DNA of 64,000 nucleotides from Verrucomicrobiota bacterium (GTDB lineage: Bacteria; Verrucomicrobiota; Verrucomicrobiia; Chthoniobacterales; Chthoniobacteraceae). Positions 33,792 to 42,443 of this stretch are shown in pieces. The stretch spans positions 1 through 64,000 of the forward strand of contig VFJQ01000054.1 of assembly GCA_009885995.1 (NCBI GenBank), read 5' to 3'. Within the stretch, counting starts at the first letter, position 1, and every line of letters begins with the position of its first letter. Made by a program: the position numbers and the translations under genes. Under the pieces are notes generated by a model, which searched no databases, was not told the origin of the DNA, and saw only the letters and a program-made list of their open reading frames with translations.

Positions 33792-34621
33792 ACGGCGGGG
33801 TAGCGAAAGCTGGGTCGCTCGCACGTCAGCGGCGAGCGCTGCGTGTCATCCTCGCCGACGAAAGCCTCGTAGCTGATCGGCCCCGAGCGGTAACCGCCGG
33901 CCCTCCAGCGCTCCGCCCGCCGCCACACGCGCAGCAGCGGCGCCGCGAGCCGCCATGAGACTGGCAACCGCGCGCGTATTCGCGCCTCTTCCACGCGAGA
34001 GGCCGGCTGTGCGCTGAGGTTCGTGCCCGTCCAGGTGAAGGTGGAGAGCCACTCGTGCAGCAGCACGGCGCGATGGTCTTTGCCCAGCGCGCGCGCGACC
34101 CATTCGCCATCGGCCACGGATTTCAGCGCGACATCGAATGGCCCGGCACTGGCGAAGACGTCGCGACGGAAAAACAGCGCGCACGTGAAGGCGTAGAGGT
34201 GATCGGTGAGGATCATCGCCGGTCGCAGCGGCGTGACGCGGCGGAAGGCGAGCAACTGCTGCTGCGGATCGACGACGAGGTAATCGCCCGCTACGAAATC
34301 CGCCCACGGGTTCTCCGCGAACACACGTGCGACGCGCGCCAACGTGCCCGGCAGGTATTGCTCGTCGCAGTTGAGGATGCCGCACACGTCGCCGCTCGCG
34401 CGGCCGAGCGCCGTGTTGATCGCGTCATACATCCCGAGGTCCGCCTCGACGGCGAGTTTTACTGTGGAATTCCCGCGCAGCCATACGCTCAACTCCTCCC
34501 CGCTGCCGCCATCCTGCACGAGATGCTCGACCTCGACGCCCGTCTGATCCGCCACCGAGCGCACGCAGCGCTTCAGCCACGGGAGCTGGTGCAGACTGGC
34601 GGTGATGATGGAAAAACGCAT
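33788..34621 (-). CDS. Glycosyltransferase family 2
   Basis: A GT-A glycosyltransferase of about 277 residues. The start MRFSIITASLHQLPWLKRCV is the nucleotide-binding strand; the middle holds HLVQDGGSGEELSVWL, KLAVEADLGMYDAINTALGR, then the metal-site GILNCDEQYLPGTLARV. The sequence from SIITAS to GMYDAINT is typical of WcaA-type enzymes. An ATG four codons upstream (34633) is possible. It stands alone on the minus strand between two plus-strand genes; a divergent GT4 starts 114 bases away. The donor sugar is unknown. Confidence 0.85.
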   Translation of the reverse strand: MRFSIITASLHQLPWLKRCVRSVADQTGVEVEHLVQDGGSGEELSVWLRGNSTVKLAVEADLGMYDAINTALGRASGDVCGILNCDEQYLPGTLARVARVFAENPWADFVAGDYLVVDPQQQLLAFRRVTPLRPAMILTDHLYAFTCALFFRRDVFASAGPFDVALKSVADGEWVARALGKDHRAVLLHEWLSTFTWTGTNLSAQPASRVEEARIRARLPVSWRLAAPLLRVWRRAERWRAGGYRSGPISYEAFVGEDDTQRSPLTCERPSFRYPAV

Positions 34622-34735
34622 GGGCGCGAACATCTGCCGCCGGAACCCGAACGTCCAACTCCGAACGATCCGCCGTGCTGCTGCATTCGATGTTCGACGT
34701 TACGAGTCCGGCATTCGATGCTCACCGCCTCCGCG

Positions 34736-35926
34736 ATGAAGCTCCTCGTCTTCGCCCACATTCCTCCGCCTCATCATGGCCAGAGCTACATGGTGAAGCT
34801 CATGCTCGATCATTTCGGCGGCGACGCGCGATCGGGTGGCGGCGGCTCGGAGATCCAGTGCTACCATGTGAACTCGCGCTACTCCGAGGATCTCGAAGAC
34901 ATCGGCAGCTTCCGCCTCGGCAAGGCCTGGCTCGTCCTGCGCTACTGTCTCGAGGCGATCTGGTGCCGCTTCCGCCACGGCGTGCGCGCCTTTTACTACG
35001 TGCCGGCGCCGGGCAAACGCGCGGCGCTCTACCGCGACTGGATCGTGATGCTGCTCTGCCGTCCGTTCTTCCCGCAGTTCATCCACCACTGGCACGCGGT
35101 GGGGCTCGGCGACTGGCTGCGGCGCGATGGTTCGTGGTTCGAGCGATGGATCACGCATCGCCTGCTCGCGCGGCCCGCGCTCGGCATCGCGCTCGCCGTT
35201 CCGGGGATGCGGGATGCGCTCTGGTTTCGCACGCGGCGCGTCGAAATCGTCGCCAACGGCATTCCCGATCCGTGCCCGGACTTCGACACCGCCGTGCTGC
35301 CGCGGCGCCGCGCGAGGCTCGATGCGCGCCGCGCTTGGCTCGCCGGCCGCGCGGATGCCGACCCCGATGCGCGCACCTTTCGCGTGCTCTTCCTCGCGCA
35401 CTGCACGCGCGAGAAGGGAGTCTTCGATGCGGTGGACGGAGTGGTGCTCGCCAACCAGCGCCTCACCGCGAGCGGCTCGCCATTGCGGGTGCATCTCACG
35501 GTCGCCGGCGCATTTTTCACCGAGCAGGAGGAGCGCGAGTTTCGTGAGTGCGTCGCCACGGCCGGGGAGTGCGTGCGCTACGTGGGCTTCGTGTCCGGTG
35601 AGGAAAAGACGCGACTGCTGCGTGAGAGCGATGCGTTTTGTTTCCCGACCTACTATCCGGCGGAAGGGCAGCCCGTGTCGCTCATCGAGGCGATGGCTTG
35701 CGGGCTCACGATCGTCACCACGCGCTGGCGGGCGATCCCCGAGTTGCTGCCGGCGGAGCATCCCAGCTTCATCCCGCCGAGCGCTCCCGCCGATGTCGCC
35801 GCTGCGCTGATCCGCGCCGCCATGCACGATGACGCGGCGCTGCTGCGCGCGCACTTCCTCGCGAGCTACACCGAGGCGCGGCACGTCGAGTGCCTGCGCG
35901 CCGCGCTCACGGCTGCGGCGGCGTGA
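34736..35926 (+). CDS. Glycosyltransferase family 4 (GT-B)
   Basis: About 396 residues, starting MKLLVFAHIPPPHHGQSYMV. The acceptor-binding N-half is followed by IALAVPGMRDALWF and VEIVANGIPDPCPDFD, then the donor half with FRVLFLAHCTREKGVFDAVD, YVGFVSGEEKTRLLRESDAF and the EX7E-type site FPTYYPAEGQPVSLIEAMAC, then GLTIVTTRWRAIPELL. This is the usual GT4 motif order. A possible start six codons upstream (34718) lies within a repeat-like stretch. The 3' end overlaps the convergent phosphotransferase gene by 20 bases. Confidence 0.86.
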   Translation: MKLLVFAHIPPPHHGQSYMVKLMLDHFGGDARSGGGGSEIQCYHVNSRYSEDLEDIGSFRLGKAWLVLRYCLEAIWCRFRHGVRAFYYVPAPGKRAALYRDWIVMLLCRPFFPQFIHHWHAVGLGDWLRRDGSWFERWITHRLLARPALGIALAVPGMRDALWFRTRRVEIVANGIPDPCPDFDTAVLPRRRARLDARRAWLAGRADADPDARTFRVLFLAHCTREKGVFDAVDGVVLANQRLTASGSPLRVHLTVAGAFFTEQEEREFRECVATAGECVRYVGFVSGEEKTRLLRESDAFCFPTYYPAEGQPVSLIEAMACGLTIVTTRWRAIPELLPAEHPSFIPPSAPADVAAALIRAAMHDDAALLRAHFLASYTEARHVECLRAALTAAAA

Positions 35927-36935
35927 GCGCGGCGAGTTCGGCGAAGACGGACGCTCGCTCGGTCGGTCGCAGCACCTCGGCGCAGTAGCGCACATAGCCG
36001 GCGGCGATGAGGTGCTCGCTGCCGGCGAAACCCGCCGCGTGCGCGTAGCGCGCGAACGGAGCCGAGCGCAATAAGGCCGTGATCCGCTGCCGGACCTGCG
36101 CGGCGTCGAGTCGCTCTACGAGCACCGCACGCTGGACGACGAAATGAAGCCAGTCCCAGCCGGGCACGCCGGCGAGTTCGCCGCGTTCCCAATCCACGAT
36201 CGTCCAGCGCCCGCCGTGGACGCGCACATTCCACGGCGCGAAGTCGCCGTGCATCAGCGCGGGGTGAACTGAGAGCGGCGATCGGTCCGCGATGCGCTGC
36301 CAGGCGGGCAACTCGGCGAGCGGCACGCGCCGCGAACGGTCGAGCCACGCGGTCAGCACCGGCTCGATGCCGTCTTCATTCCGGGGCGGCGCGCCGGGGA
36401 CGAAATCGAGCGCGAACGCAGCGGCGGACGCGTCGGAGAATCTTCCGCGCAGCGGCGGTGCGCCCGGCGTTCCCGGTGGCAGCGCTTCGAGCAAGTCGGC
36501 CTCGACATCGATGAGCTTGCGTGCGGGTGCGGTCACGCCGGCTTTCACGACCGCGCGCGGTGCGCCGGTGCGATCGAAGAGGAGGAACAAGAACCGCCGC
36601 CCGAGCGCGCGTGGATTTCCGAACGACACTGCGAACGTCCTGAGATCCACACCTTCGATGCTCGCGAGAAAGCGGACGAACGGCGCGGACTCCGCGAAGT
36701 CGAGCGCGACGCCCGGCAGCGGCCAGCGCACCCGCAGCGCGAGCGCGAGTAATCGCTGCGCGGCGCGGGCCTGCGGGGATTGCGCGGGATACAATCCGAG
36801 CGCGGTGATGGCGGGCGCGCTCTCGCGTGGCAGGAGCAGGAGCGGTTCGCCGCGCTTGCGGACGAGGCGCAGTGGGATGGTGCGGGCTTCGGTGGCCGCG
36901 GGCGCGAGGAGCTGGCGGAGGTCAGCGTCGATCAT
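35907..36935 (-). CDS. Aminoglycoside-phosphotransferase-like (APH/choline kinase fold) enzyme
   Basis: 342 residues. The kinase-fold catalytic loop is LMHGDFAPWNVRVHGG (Brenner HxDxxxxN motif) and the metal-binding Asp is in WTIVDWERGELAGVPGW. The first 110 residues are less conserved, and an ATP-lobe-like strand (PRAVVKAGVTAPARKL) precedes the catalytic half. Members of this family phosphorylate sugars, choline, homoserine or antibiotics. Here its position beside the nucleotidyltransferase/kinase fusion (start overlaps that stop by four bases) and glycosyltransferases suggests a small molecule or glycan end-group in polymer synthesis, rather than resistance. Function remains open. Confidence 0.78.
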   Translation of the reverse strand: MIDADLRQLLAPAATEARTIPLRLVRKRGEPLLLLPRESAPAITALGLYPAQSPQARAAQRLLALALRVRWPLPGVALDFAESAPFVRFLASIEGVDLRTFAVSFGNPRALGRRFLFLLFDRTGAPRAVVKAGVTAPARKLIDVEADLLEALPPGTPGAPPLRGRFSDASAAAFALDFVPGAPPRNEDGIEPVLTAWLDRSRRVPLAELPAWQRIADRSPLSVHPALMHGDFAPWNVRVHGGRWTIVDWERGELAGVPGWDWLHFVVQRAVLVERLDAAQVRQRITALLRSAPFARYAHAAGFAGSEHLIAAGYVRYCAEVLRPTERASVFAELAALTPPQP

Positions 36936-38149
36936 GGCTTGCCCAGATGATCGAGAGCTTGAGCGACGAGCGCTTGCACCGGTTTGGTCGCGTCGAGATC
37001 GAGTCGGCGGTCGGCGAGGCTGGGAAGCTGGCGCAACCTTTCGATCTGCGCGCTGATTTGCTCGTCGGAGAGTTCGCCTTTTCGCGAGCGCAGCGTTGCG
37101 GCATCGGCGCTCAAGCTGATGAGGGAGTCAGCGTGTGGAAAGAGTTGCCGCGCCCAATCGAGCCATTGCGTGGGTCCGGCGTAGCGGACCGAGGCGGGGT
37201 CGAGCCAGTAGTTGGTCACGTAGCGGTCGATGATGACGAGCCAGCCACGGCGCACGAGGGGGCGGACGACGAGGGCGAAGCCGATCCGGGCGAGCGCGAT
37301 ATTGCGCGCGAGTCGGGCGGCACTCAGCGCGGCGGCGAGCGCGGTGGGCGGTTGCGGCGCGCGCCGGGGCTGATCGCCGTTGGCGGGCCAGGGGAATTCC
37401 GGGCGGCGGAATGGGCTGGGGATCCAATGGAAATAGCGGACGCCGGTGAAGCGGCGCGAGCGAGCGACCTCGGCGAGGAGCGCGCGGGCGAAGGTTGTCT
37501 TGCCTGCGCCATCGAGCCCCGCGAGCACGACGCTCGCGCCGACCTCACACGCTGGCTTCCCTCGCAGCGCACCGAAGCAGCGCTCGAAGCAGCGCGCGGC
37601 GTCCGACGCTGCGTAGGCGAGTGCGGCGAACGGGTGGGCGAGCGCGGCTAGGGCGAGCGAACGGCGAGCCTCCGCAGCGGAGATGACAGGCGCGCCGAGT
37701 GCAGCGAGGCGGTCGGCGTAGCGCGCGGGTGCTTCGCCCCGCCAGGCGATTTGCGCGCGCAGGATCGCGGCTTCGTGCTGCGGCGCGGGGATGGGAAAGC
37801 GTTCCCCGCGTTGGCGCTCGCGCAGCACTTCCTCGGCGTTGAGGACGTGACACCAGCGCCAGCGCACCTCGGTATCCACGTCGATGCGCACGAGCGCGCC
37901 GCTCTCGTGCGCGAAGATCCACGAGTGATTCGCGAAGCGGGTGGCTTGCGCGAGCACGAAGCTGCTCTCCGCTGCGACGGCCTCGCAGGCTTCGCGAATG
38001 GAGCCGACATCGCGGGCGCGAGCGAGTAGATCGACGTCGGATGGGCCGTCCACGAAGACCGTGTCGGCATTTCGAGCGACGCAATATTCGACGCTGCGCT
38101 GATCGAGTCGCTGGAAGACGCGGAGCAGGAAATCCTCGCGCGGGCTCAT
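36932..38149 (-). CDS. Nucleotidyltransferase-like / thymidylate-kinase-like fusion protein
   Basis: 405 residues in two parts. The N-terminal half has a nucleotidyltransferase-type core (YCVARNADTVFVDGPSDVDL, where a Gly-Pro-Ser precedes the paired Asp) followed by FANHSWIFAHESGALVRIDV, as in MNT-like proteins. From about residue 205 a P-loop kinase begins (SVVLAGLDGAGKTTFARALL), with the DRY-type element IIDRYVTNYWLDP and a C-terminal LID-like Arg pair (ATLRSRKGELSDEQISAQIE) resembling thymidylate kinase. Such two-domain proteins occur in capsule/LPS loci; their substrate is unknown. The start is the ATG at 38149, overlapping the GT4 stop by four bases; the stop overlaps the phosphotransferase start by four bases. 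Confidence 0.75.
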   Translation of the reverse strand: MSPREDFLLRVFQRLDQRSVEYCVARNADTVFVDGPSDVDLLARARDVGSIREACEAVAAESSFVLAQATRFANHSWIFAHESGALVRIDVDTEVRWRWCHVLNAEEVLRERQRGERFPIPAPQHEAAILRAQIAWRGEAPARYADRLAALGAPVISAAEARRSLALAALAHPFAALAYAASDAARCFERCFGALRGKPACEVGASVVLAGLDGAGKTTFARALLAEVARSRRFTGVRYFHWIPSPFRRPEFPWPANGDQPRRAPQPPTALAAALSAARLARNIALARIGFALVVRPLVRRGWLVIIDRYVTNYWLDPASVRYAGPTQWLDWARQLFPHADSLISLSADAATLRSRKGELSDEQISAQIERLRQLPSLADRRLDLDATKPVQALVAQALDHLGKP

Positions 38150-39324
38150 CGCAGCAGGCGCGCGTAGGCGGCTTCGAGCAGGCGCCGCTTTGCCTCCCAC
38201 GTGAAGGTGTGGGCGCGGGCGACAGCGCCGACGGCGAGCGACGTGCGCCACGCGGGTTCATCGCGCAGGCGGGCAATGGAGGCGGCGAGATCGGCGACGG
38301 TGCGCGCGGGATCGGCGACGGAAAGTTTCACGCCCGAGGTGTCGTCCACCATTTCCGCCGGGCCAGCCCAATCGAGGCACACGACCGGCAGGCCGAGCGA
38401 CATGGCTTCGATCAGGGAGGAGCCGCCGGAGTCGCGCAGCGCGGGGAAGACGAACGCGTCGGCCTCGGCGTAGAGGCGCGGGAGTTCTTCGCGCGCGACG
38501 CTGCCGGTGAAGCGCACGCCCGTGCTGGTGCGGCGCCATTCGGCGAGCGCGGGGCCGTCGCCGACGACGGTGAGTGTGCAGCGCGGATCGCCGAGCTGCG
38601 CGAGCGCGGCGACGACGAGGGGGATGGAGCGGGTGGCGACGCAATTGCCGACGTAAAGCAGAGCGAGACCATCGCGCGGCGTGGGCGGCACACGCCGCGC
38701 GGGGATTTCTCGCAGCGCGTTTGGCGGGACGACTTCGCACTTCGCGCGCACCTCCGCGGGGAGGAAGCCGAGGGTAGTGCGGTTCGAGACGAAGATCGCG
38801 CTCGTGTCGCGCAGAGAACGGCCGACAGCGGGCAGGGCGAGGCAGGCGCGGTTGAGGAACTGTCGCCGCTGCTCAGCCCTACGCGCTGCGCCGAGCCAGC
38901 GCTCGAAGCCTGGCGGGACGTGCTCGCCGCCCGCGATGGGGCCCCAGACCGACGGGATGCCGAGCGATGCGGCGGAGAAGGGGATGCGGAAGGTGTGAAA
39001 GGTCGTCTGGTGAACGAGCGCGATCGGCTCGCGCGCGTGCAGCGAGGCGACGTGGTGCGCGGCGCGTTTCTGCCACGCGTATTTTCTCCACCACGAGCCG
39101 GGAGCGCCGGGTGGGCGAAGGCTCGGCGGCTCGACGAAGTGTGGCGTGATGCCGGTGCGCGCGGCGTGGCGCTCGATCGCGTCGCGGCTCTTCGGCGTGG
39201 TGATGAGCTGCACGTCGAAACTGTGCGCCGCCTGCTCGGCCCAGCCCCAGCCGAGCCAGTGTTCGCCCGAGCCTTCCGGATCGCAGGCGTAGGCGAGCAT
39301 GGCGACGCGCGGGCGCGCGCTCAC
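38146..39324 (-). CDS. Glycosyltransferase family 4 (GT-B)
   Basis: 392 residues, starting at GTG 39324, which overlaps the stop of the FAD-oxidoreductase gene (GTGA). The N-half begins PRVAMLAYACDPEGSGEHWL, with ASLGIPSVWGPIAGGEHVPP. The donor half has GLALLYVGNCVATRSIPLVV, LTVVGDGPALAEWRR, VRFTGSVAREELPRLYAEAD, then FVFPALRDSGGSSLIEAMSL (EX7E) and GLPVVCLDWAGPAEMVDD. The GGEHxPPGF-type segment is common in exopolysaccharide GT4s. Linkage and sugar are unknown. It sits inside a tightly overlapped minus-strand operon from 42.4 kb down to 35.9 kb. Confidence 0.86.
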   Translation of the reverse strand: MSARPRVAMLAYACDPEGSGEHWLGWGWAEQAAHSFDVQLITTPKSRDAIERHAARTGITPHFVEPPSLRPPGAPGSWWRKYAWQKRAAHHVASLHAREPIALVHQTTFHTFRIPFSAASLGIPSVWGPIAGGEHVPPGFERWLGAARRAEQRRQFLNRACLALPAVGRSLRDTSAIFVSNRTTLGFLPAEVRAKCEVVPPNALREIPARRVPPTPRDGLALLYVGNCVATRSIPLVVAALAQLGDPRCTLTVVGDGPALAEWRRTSTGVRFTGSVAREELPRLYAEADAFVFPALRDSGGSSLIEAMSLGLPVVCLDWAGPAEMVDDTSGVKLSVADPARTVADLAASIARLRDEPAWRTSLAVGAVARAHTFTWEAKRRLLEAAYARLLR

Positions 39325-40700
39325 GGCTGGCGGGGATGCAATTCCTCCGCGGCGGCGCGGCCTTCGATCATGGCGTCTTCCATGCCGCCATAGTTCCAGC
39401 CCCCCCAGCGGCCGTGCGTGATCACGTCGTGCGCGGCGAGGAAATCGACGACGGTGCGGCGGGCGGCTTCGTAGTGCGCGTCGAAGATAACGTAGGCGTG
39501 CGGGATGGTGCGCAGATCGGTGAAGAGGATCTCGTCTTCCTCGGCGAGGACGTGCGCGCGGCGCAGGTCGGCGAGCACGCGGTCGCGTAGCTGGTCGGGT
39601 CGGTCGAGCAGTTCGCGGATGCCGCCGGACATCTCGACATAGTAGCTGCGGCAGCCGGCGGGCGCGGCGTCGCGATGCACGGCGGAGTAGGAGCCGACGC
39701 GGTAGAAGATGAACCCGGGTTCGGGAAAATAGGTCCAGTGGTGGTCGCTGGCTTCCGCGCCGGGGCCGCGCACGCCGATGTCGAAATAGTGGACGGTCGT
39801 GGCGCGGAGGCGAGCGGCGGCGGCGCGGATGTCGTCGGGCACGCCGGTGGCGAGGCGCAGGAAATCGACGAGCGGCATCGTGTTCAGCATCCGCTCGTAG
39901 CGCGCGCGCGTGCCGTCGGTGAAAGACACGGTCTTCTCCCGAAGATCGATGGCGCTGGCGGCTACGCCGAGGCGCGGAGCGATGTGCAGCGCGGCGGCGA
40001 AGGCTTTCGAGAGCGCGCCGATGCCGCCGGTGCGGGGGTAGAGAAATTTTGCGTTGTAGCCGAGGGCCTCGGGGGAGAGGCCGAGTGCGCCGCGGACGAC
40101 GGCTTCGAGCGACGGCTTTGGGATGAAGCGCTCGGCATACTCGGGCGCGATTTCGTCGAGGCTCACGCCGAGGAGTTTCTCGTTGTAGGGCACCATGAAG
40201 TGCTGGCAGATGCCTTCGCCGAAGAGGCGCTCGACCGATTCACGGAAGGTGCGCGGTGGTGCGTCGGGGCGCGGCAGACCGAAATCCTCCGGATGCCGCG
40301 CGCGGAGCAGGCCGAGCAGGCAGTCGAGCACGGTCTCGCGGGGCAGGCCGTAGGTGTTGGCTTGGAAGGGGTAGGGGGTGAAGACACCGCTGAGATGGAT
40401 GACGGCGCGGCGTTCGTATTCCACGAGCCCGCCGGGGAGCAGGCGCTCGACGAGCGCACGGATGGTCGCATCGCGGAAGTGCAGCCAGTGGCCGGTGCCA
40501 TCGCAGTGAAACGGGCCGGCGTCCGTGTCGCGCACGCGGGTGCGGACGATGCCGCCGGGTTCGTTTTGCTTTTCGACGAGGAGATAGTCGCGCCCGAGGT
40601 GCAGCGCGCAGGAGAGGCCGGTGAGTCCGGCGCCGAGGATGACAGTTGAGTGTTGGTCCAAACGAGGGGGAGAATTCGCAGCCCGTGGCGGTGCGGGCAA
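39321..40700 (-). CDS. FAD-dependent oxidoreductase, protoporphyrinogen-oxidase/UDP-galactopyranose-mutase-like
   Basis: Up to 459 residues. The FAD-binding start is STVILGAGLTGLSCALHLGR, followed by YLLVEKQNEPGGIVRTRV, the usual second glycine-rich segment. The middle has FMVPYNEKLLGVSLDEIAPE and LYPRTGGIGALSKAFAAAL, where this pattern is typical of amine oxidase-fold enzymes that act on sugars or lipids in polysaccharide loci. The C-terminal WGGWNYGGMEDAMIEGRAAA is the closing FAD motif. Given its neighbours, a UDP-sugar mutase or desaturase-like role is plausible. The start is uncertain: TTG at 40700 or TTG at 40661 (LDQHSTVILGAG). Confidence 0.78.
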   Translation of the reverse strand: MPAPPRAANSPPRLDQHSTVILGAGLTGLSCALHLGRDYLLVEKQNEPGGIVRTRVRDTDAGPFHCDGTGHWLHFRDATIRALVERLLPGGLVEYERRAVIHLSGVFTPYPFQANTYGLPRETVLDCLLGLLRARHPEDFGLPRPDAPPRTFRESVERLFGEGICQHFMVPYNEKLLGVSLDEIAPEYAERFIPKPSLEAVVRGALGLSPEALGYNAKFLYPRTGGIGALSKAFAAALHIAPRLGVAASAIDLREKTVSFTDGTRARYERMLNTMPLVDFLRLATGVPDDIRAAAARLRATTVHYFDIGVRGPGAEASDHHWTYFPEPGFIFYRVGSYSAVHRDAAPAGCRSYYVEMSGGIRELLDRPDQLRDRVLADLRRAHVLAEEDEILFTDLRTIPHAYVIFDAHYEAARRTVVDFLAAHDVITHGRWGGWNYGGMEDAMIEGRAAAEELHPRQP

Positions 40701-40706
40701 GCTCTC

Positions 40707-41645
40707 TCAGAGCGGGCGCATTTCTTCGCGGATGAGGATGGGGATGCCCGCGGCATCGGGGAAGATCCCGCTCTCTTCGACCCAGCCGCCACGCTCGGCG
40801 GAGAAGCGGAGCGGACCGCCGGAGAGCGGACTGCGCAGGAGATCGGCTAGGACGGGCGCGGGGAGCTGCGGCAGCGTGCCGGCTTTGCGCGCGAGGATGC
40901 GGTGCGCGGCAAAGACCGTGGGAAAGTGGACGCACAGCCAACCGTGGAAGCGGGCGATCGGGCGGCGCAGCGGCGGCAGTTCGCGCAGCTTCCATTCGGA
41001 GCGCGCGTTGGCGAAGGGGCTGACTTTCACCTCCGTAAAGCCCGCCTCCCGGCACAGCCGCACAAGCTGGCCGGCGGTGAAGCTTTTCTCGATGGTGCCG
41101 CGGAGCCGGTCGCGCACTTCGGATGCGCGGCGCAGTGGGTTGATGGCGTTTGGCTCGATGGAAAAGAGCACGCCGCCGGGAGCGAGAACGCGGTGGATTT
41201 CGGCGAGCACGCGCGACCAGTCGGGGAAATGATGGAGCGCTTCGAGGACCGTGACGGCGGCGAACGCACCGTCGGGAAACGGCAGCCGATGCGCATCGAG
41301 CGCGACGTAGAGGGGAGCGATCAGGCCGAACTTCGCGACGCGCTGGCGGGAGAGTTCGAGGGCGTATTCGTTGATGTCGGCGACGACCATCTCGTAGCCG
41401 CGCTGCTGGAGGATGGTCGCTTCGCCGGCGGTGTTGCCGCCGAGATCGAGGACCGGCCCAGCCGGTGGGCCGAGCCCGCCGAGGGTCGCCTCGACTTTTG
41501 CGCGGTAGCTCGGGTCGGTGGCGAAACGCTCAAGCGGATTGGTCGCGAGGTAGCGTTCGGTCTTGGCGCGGATGTTCTCGCGCTCCCAGTCGCGCTCATC
41601 CGCTACGCTGGGGGCATGGAAGAGATACTTGAGCGAGAAGGGCAT
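40707..41645 (-). CDS. SAM-dependent methyltransferase with Trm112-like C-terminal tail
   Basis: 312 residues. Motif I is PVLDLGGNTAGEATILQQRG and motif II is EMVVADINEYALELSRQRVA; the post-motif blocks are AAVTVLEALHHFPDWSRVLA and EIHRVLAPGGVLFSIEPNAI. This is the class I methyltransferase core. The final 45 residues, LADLLRSPLSGGPLRFSAER and FPDAAGIPILIREEMRPL, have the shape of a Trm112/YcaR small domain (LxxPxxxGxL, then DxxGIPxL), but without zinc cysteines. In its context it probably methylates a sugar or glycan end. It is six bases upstream of the FAD gene and separated by 33 bases from the deacetylase. Confidence 0.8.
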   Translation of the reverse strand: MPFSLKYLFHAPSVADERDWERENIRAKTERYLATNPLERFATDPSYRAKVEATLGGLGPPAGPVLDLGGNTAGEATILQQRGYEMVVADINEYALELSRQRVAKFGLIAPLYVALDAHRLPFPDGAFAAVTVLEALHHFPDWSRVLAEIHRVLAPGGVLFSIEPNAINPLRRASEVRDRLRGTIEKSFTAGQLVRLCREAGFTEVKVSPFANARSEWKLRELPPLRRPIARFHGWLCVHFPTVFAAHRILARKAGTLPQLPAPVLADLLRSPLSGGPLRFSAERGGWVEESGIFPDAAGIPILIREEMRPL

Positions 41646-41678
41646 GGTCGCGGGAGGCTGGCGGGAAGCGCTCGGGCA

Positions 41679-42443
41679 TCAATCGCATTCTCGCCGGGTC
41701 GCCACGGGGCGGAGGCGGCGGCGCAGCTGCGTATAGACGGAGAGCGGCATGATGCGCTTGAGCAGCTCCTTGGCGAAGTAGGCGGTGCGTAACCATGCGA
41801 GACCGCGCCCGTCGATGAGCCGTGCAAATCGCTCAGGATCGACGTGCCGGTTCACGGGGATGCACTCGATGTCCATGGGGTCGAGGCGCCGGTTCAAGCC
41901 CCAGCGCATCCCGCGCAGCCAGCGCAGACCGAGGTCGGCGGCGGCGCGGCGGACGGTGCCATTCACGAAGCCGCCCGGCGGAGCGAACCAGACGGGCGCT
42001 TCCCCCGTGAGCTCGCGGAGGATACGGCACGCGGTCTCGAGCTGCGTGCGCACTTCGGCATCGCTGAGCGTATCGAGCCGCAGGTGCTGGTGGCTGTGGC
42101 AGCCGATCGCGTGTCCCTCGGCCACGAGGGTGCGGACCTGGTCGGCGGAGAGACGATCCGCCTGGCCGATGTCGGCGGTCGGGATGAAGAACACGGCGTG
42201 CTCACCGCGCTCGCGCAGCACGGGCAGGGCGTGCTCGAAGTGGTCGGCGGTGCCGTCGTCGAACGTCAGCAGATAGCGCGCAGGTCCGGGCGGCGGCGGC
42301 GCCGCCGCGCGCAGATCGGCGGGCTGGCAGCCGCGATCGCGGAGCGCATCGATGTGGCTGGCGAGCCAGTCCGCGGGCACTGTGTAGAAGCTATCGGCTG
42401 ATCCTGCGGCGCCGCGGATGCGGTGGTAGGTGACGATCAACAT
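41679..42443 (-). CDS. Polysaccharide deacetylase (carbohydrate esterase 4)
   Basis: From the ATG at 42443 the protein starts MLIVTYHRIRGAAGSADSFY, 254 residues. NodB-domain motifs: MT1 LLTFDDGTADHFEHALPVLR (Asp pair), MT2 HAIGCHSHQHLRLDTLSDAE (His-x3-His), and MT3-like WFAPPGGFVNGTVRRAAADL. It removes N- or O-acetyl groups from polysaccharides, metal dependently. No signal peptide is visible, so it may act on precursors or be exported by another route. A longer upstream open frame exists but lacks homology. Its start overlaps the methyltransferase stop by seven bases. Confidence 0.88.
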   Translation of the reverse strand: MLIVTYHRIRGAAGSADSFYTVPADWLASHIDALRDRGCQPADLRAAAPPPPGPARYLLTFDDGTADHFEHALPVLRERGEHAVFFIPTADIGQADRLSADQVRTLVAEGHAIGCHSHQHLRLDTLSDAEVRTQLETACRILRELTGEAPVWFAPPGGFVNGTVRRAAADLGLRWLRGMRWGLNRRLDPMDIECIPVNRHVDPERFARLIDGRGLAWLRTAYFAKELLKRIMPLSVYTQLRRRLRPVATRRECD

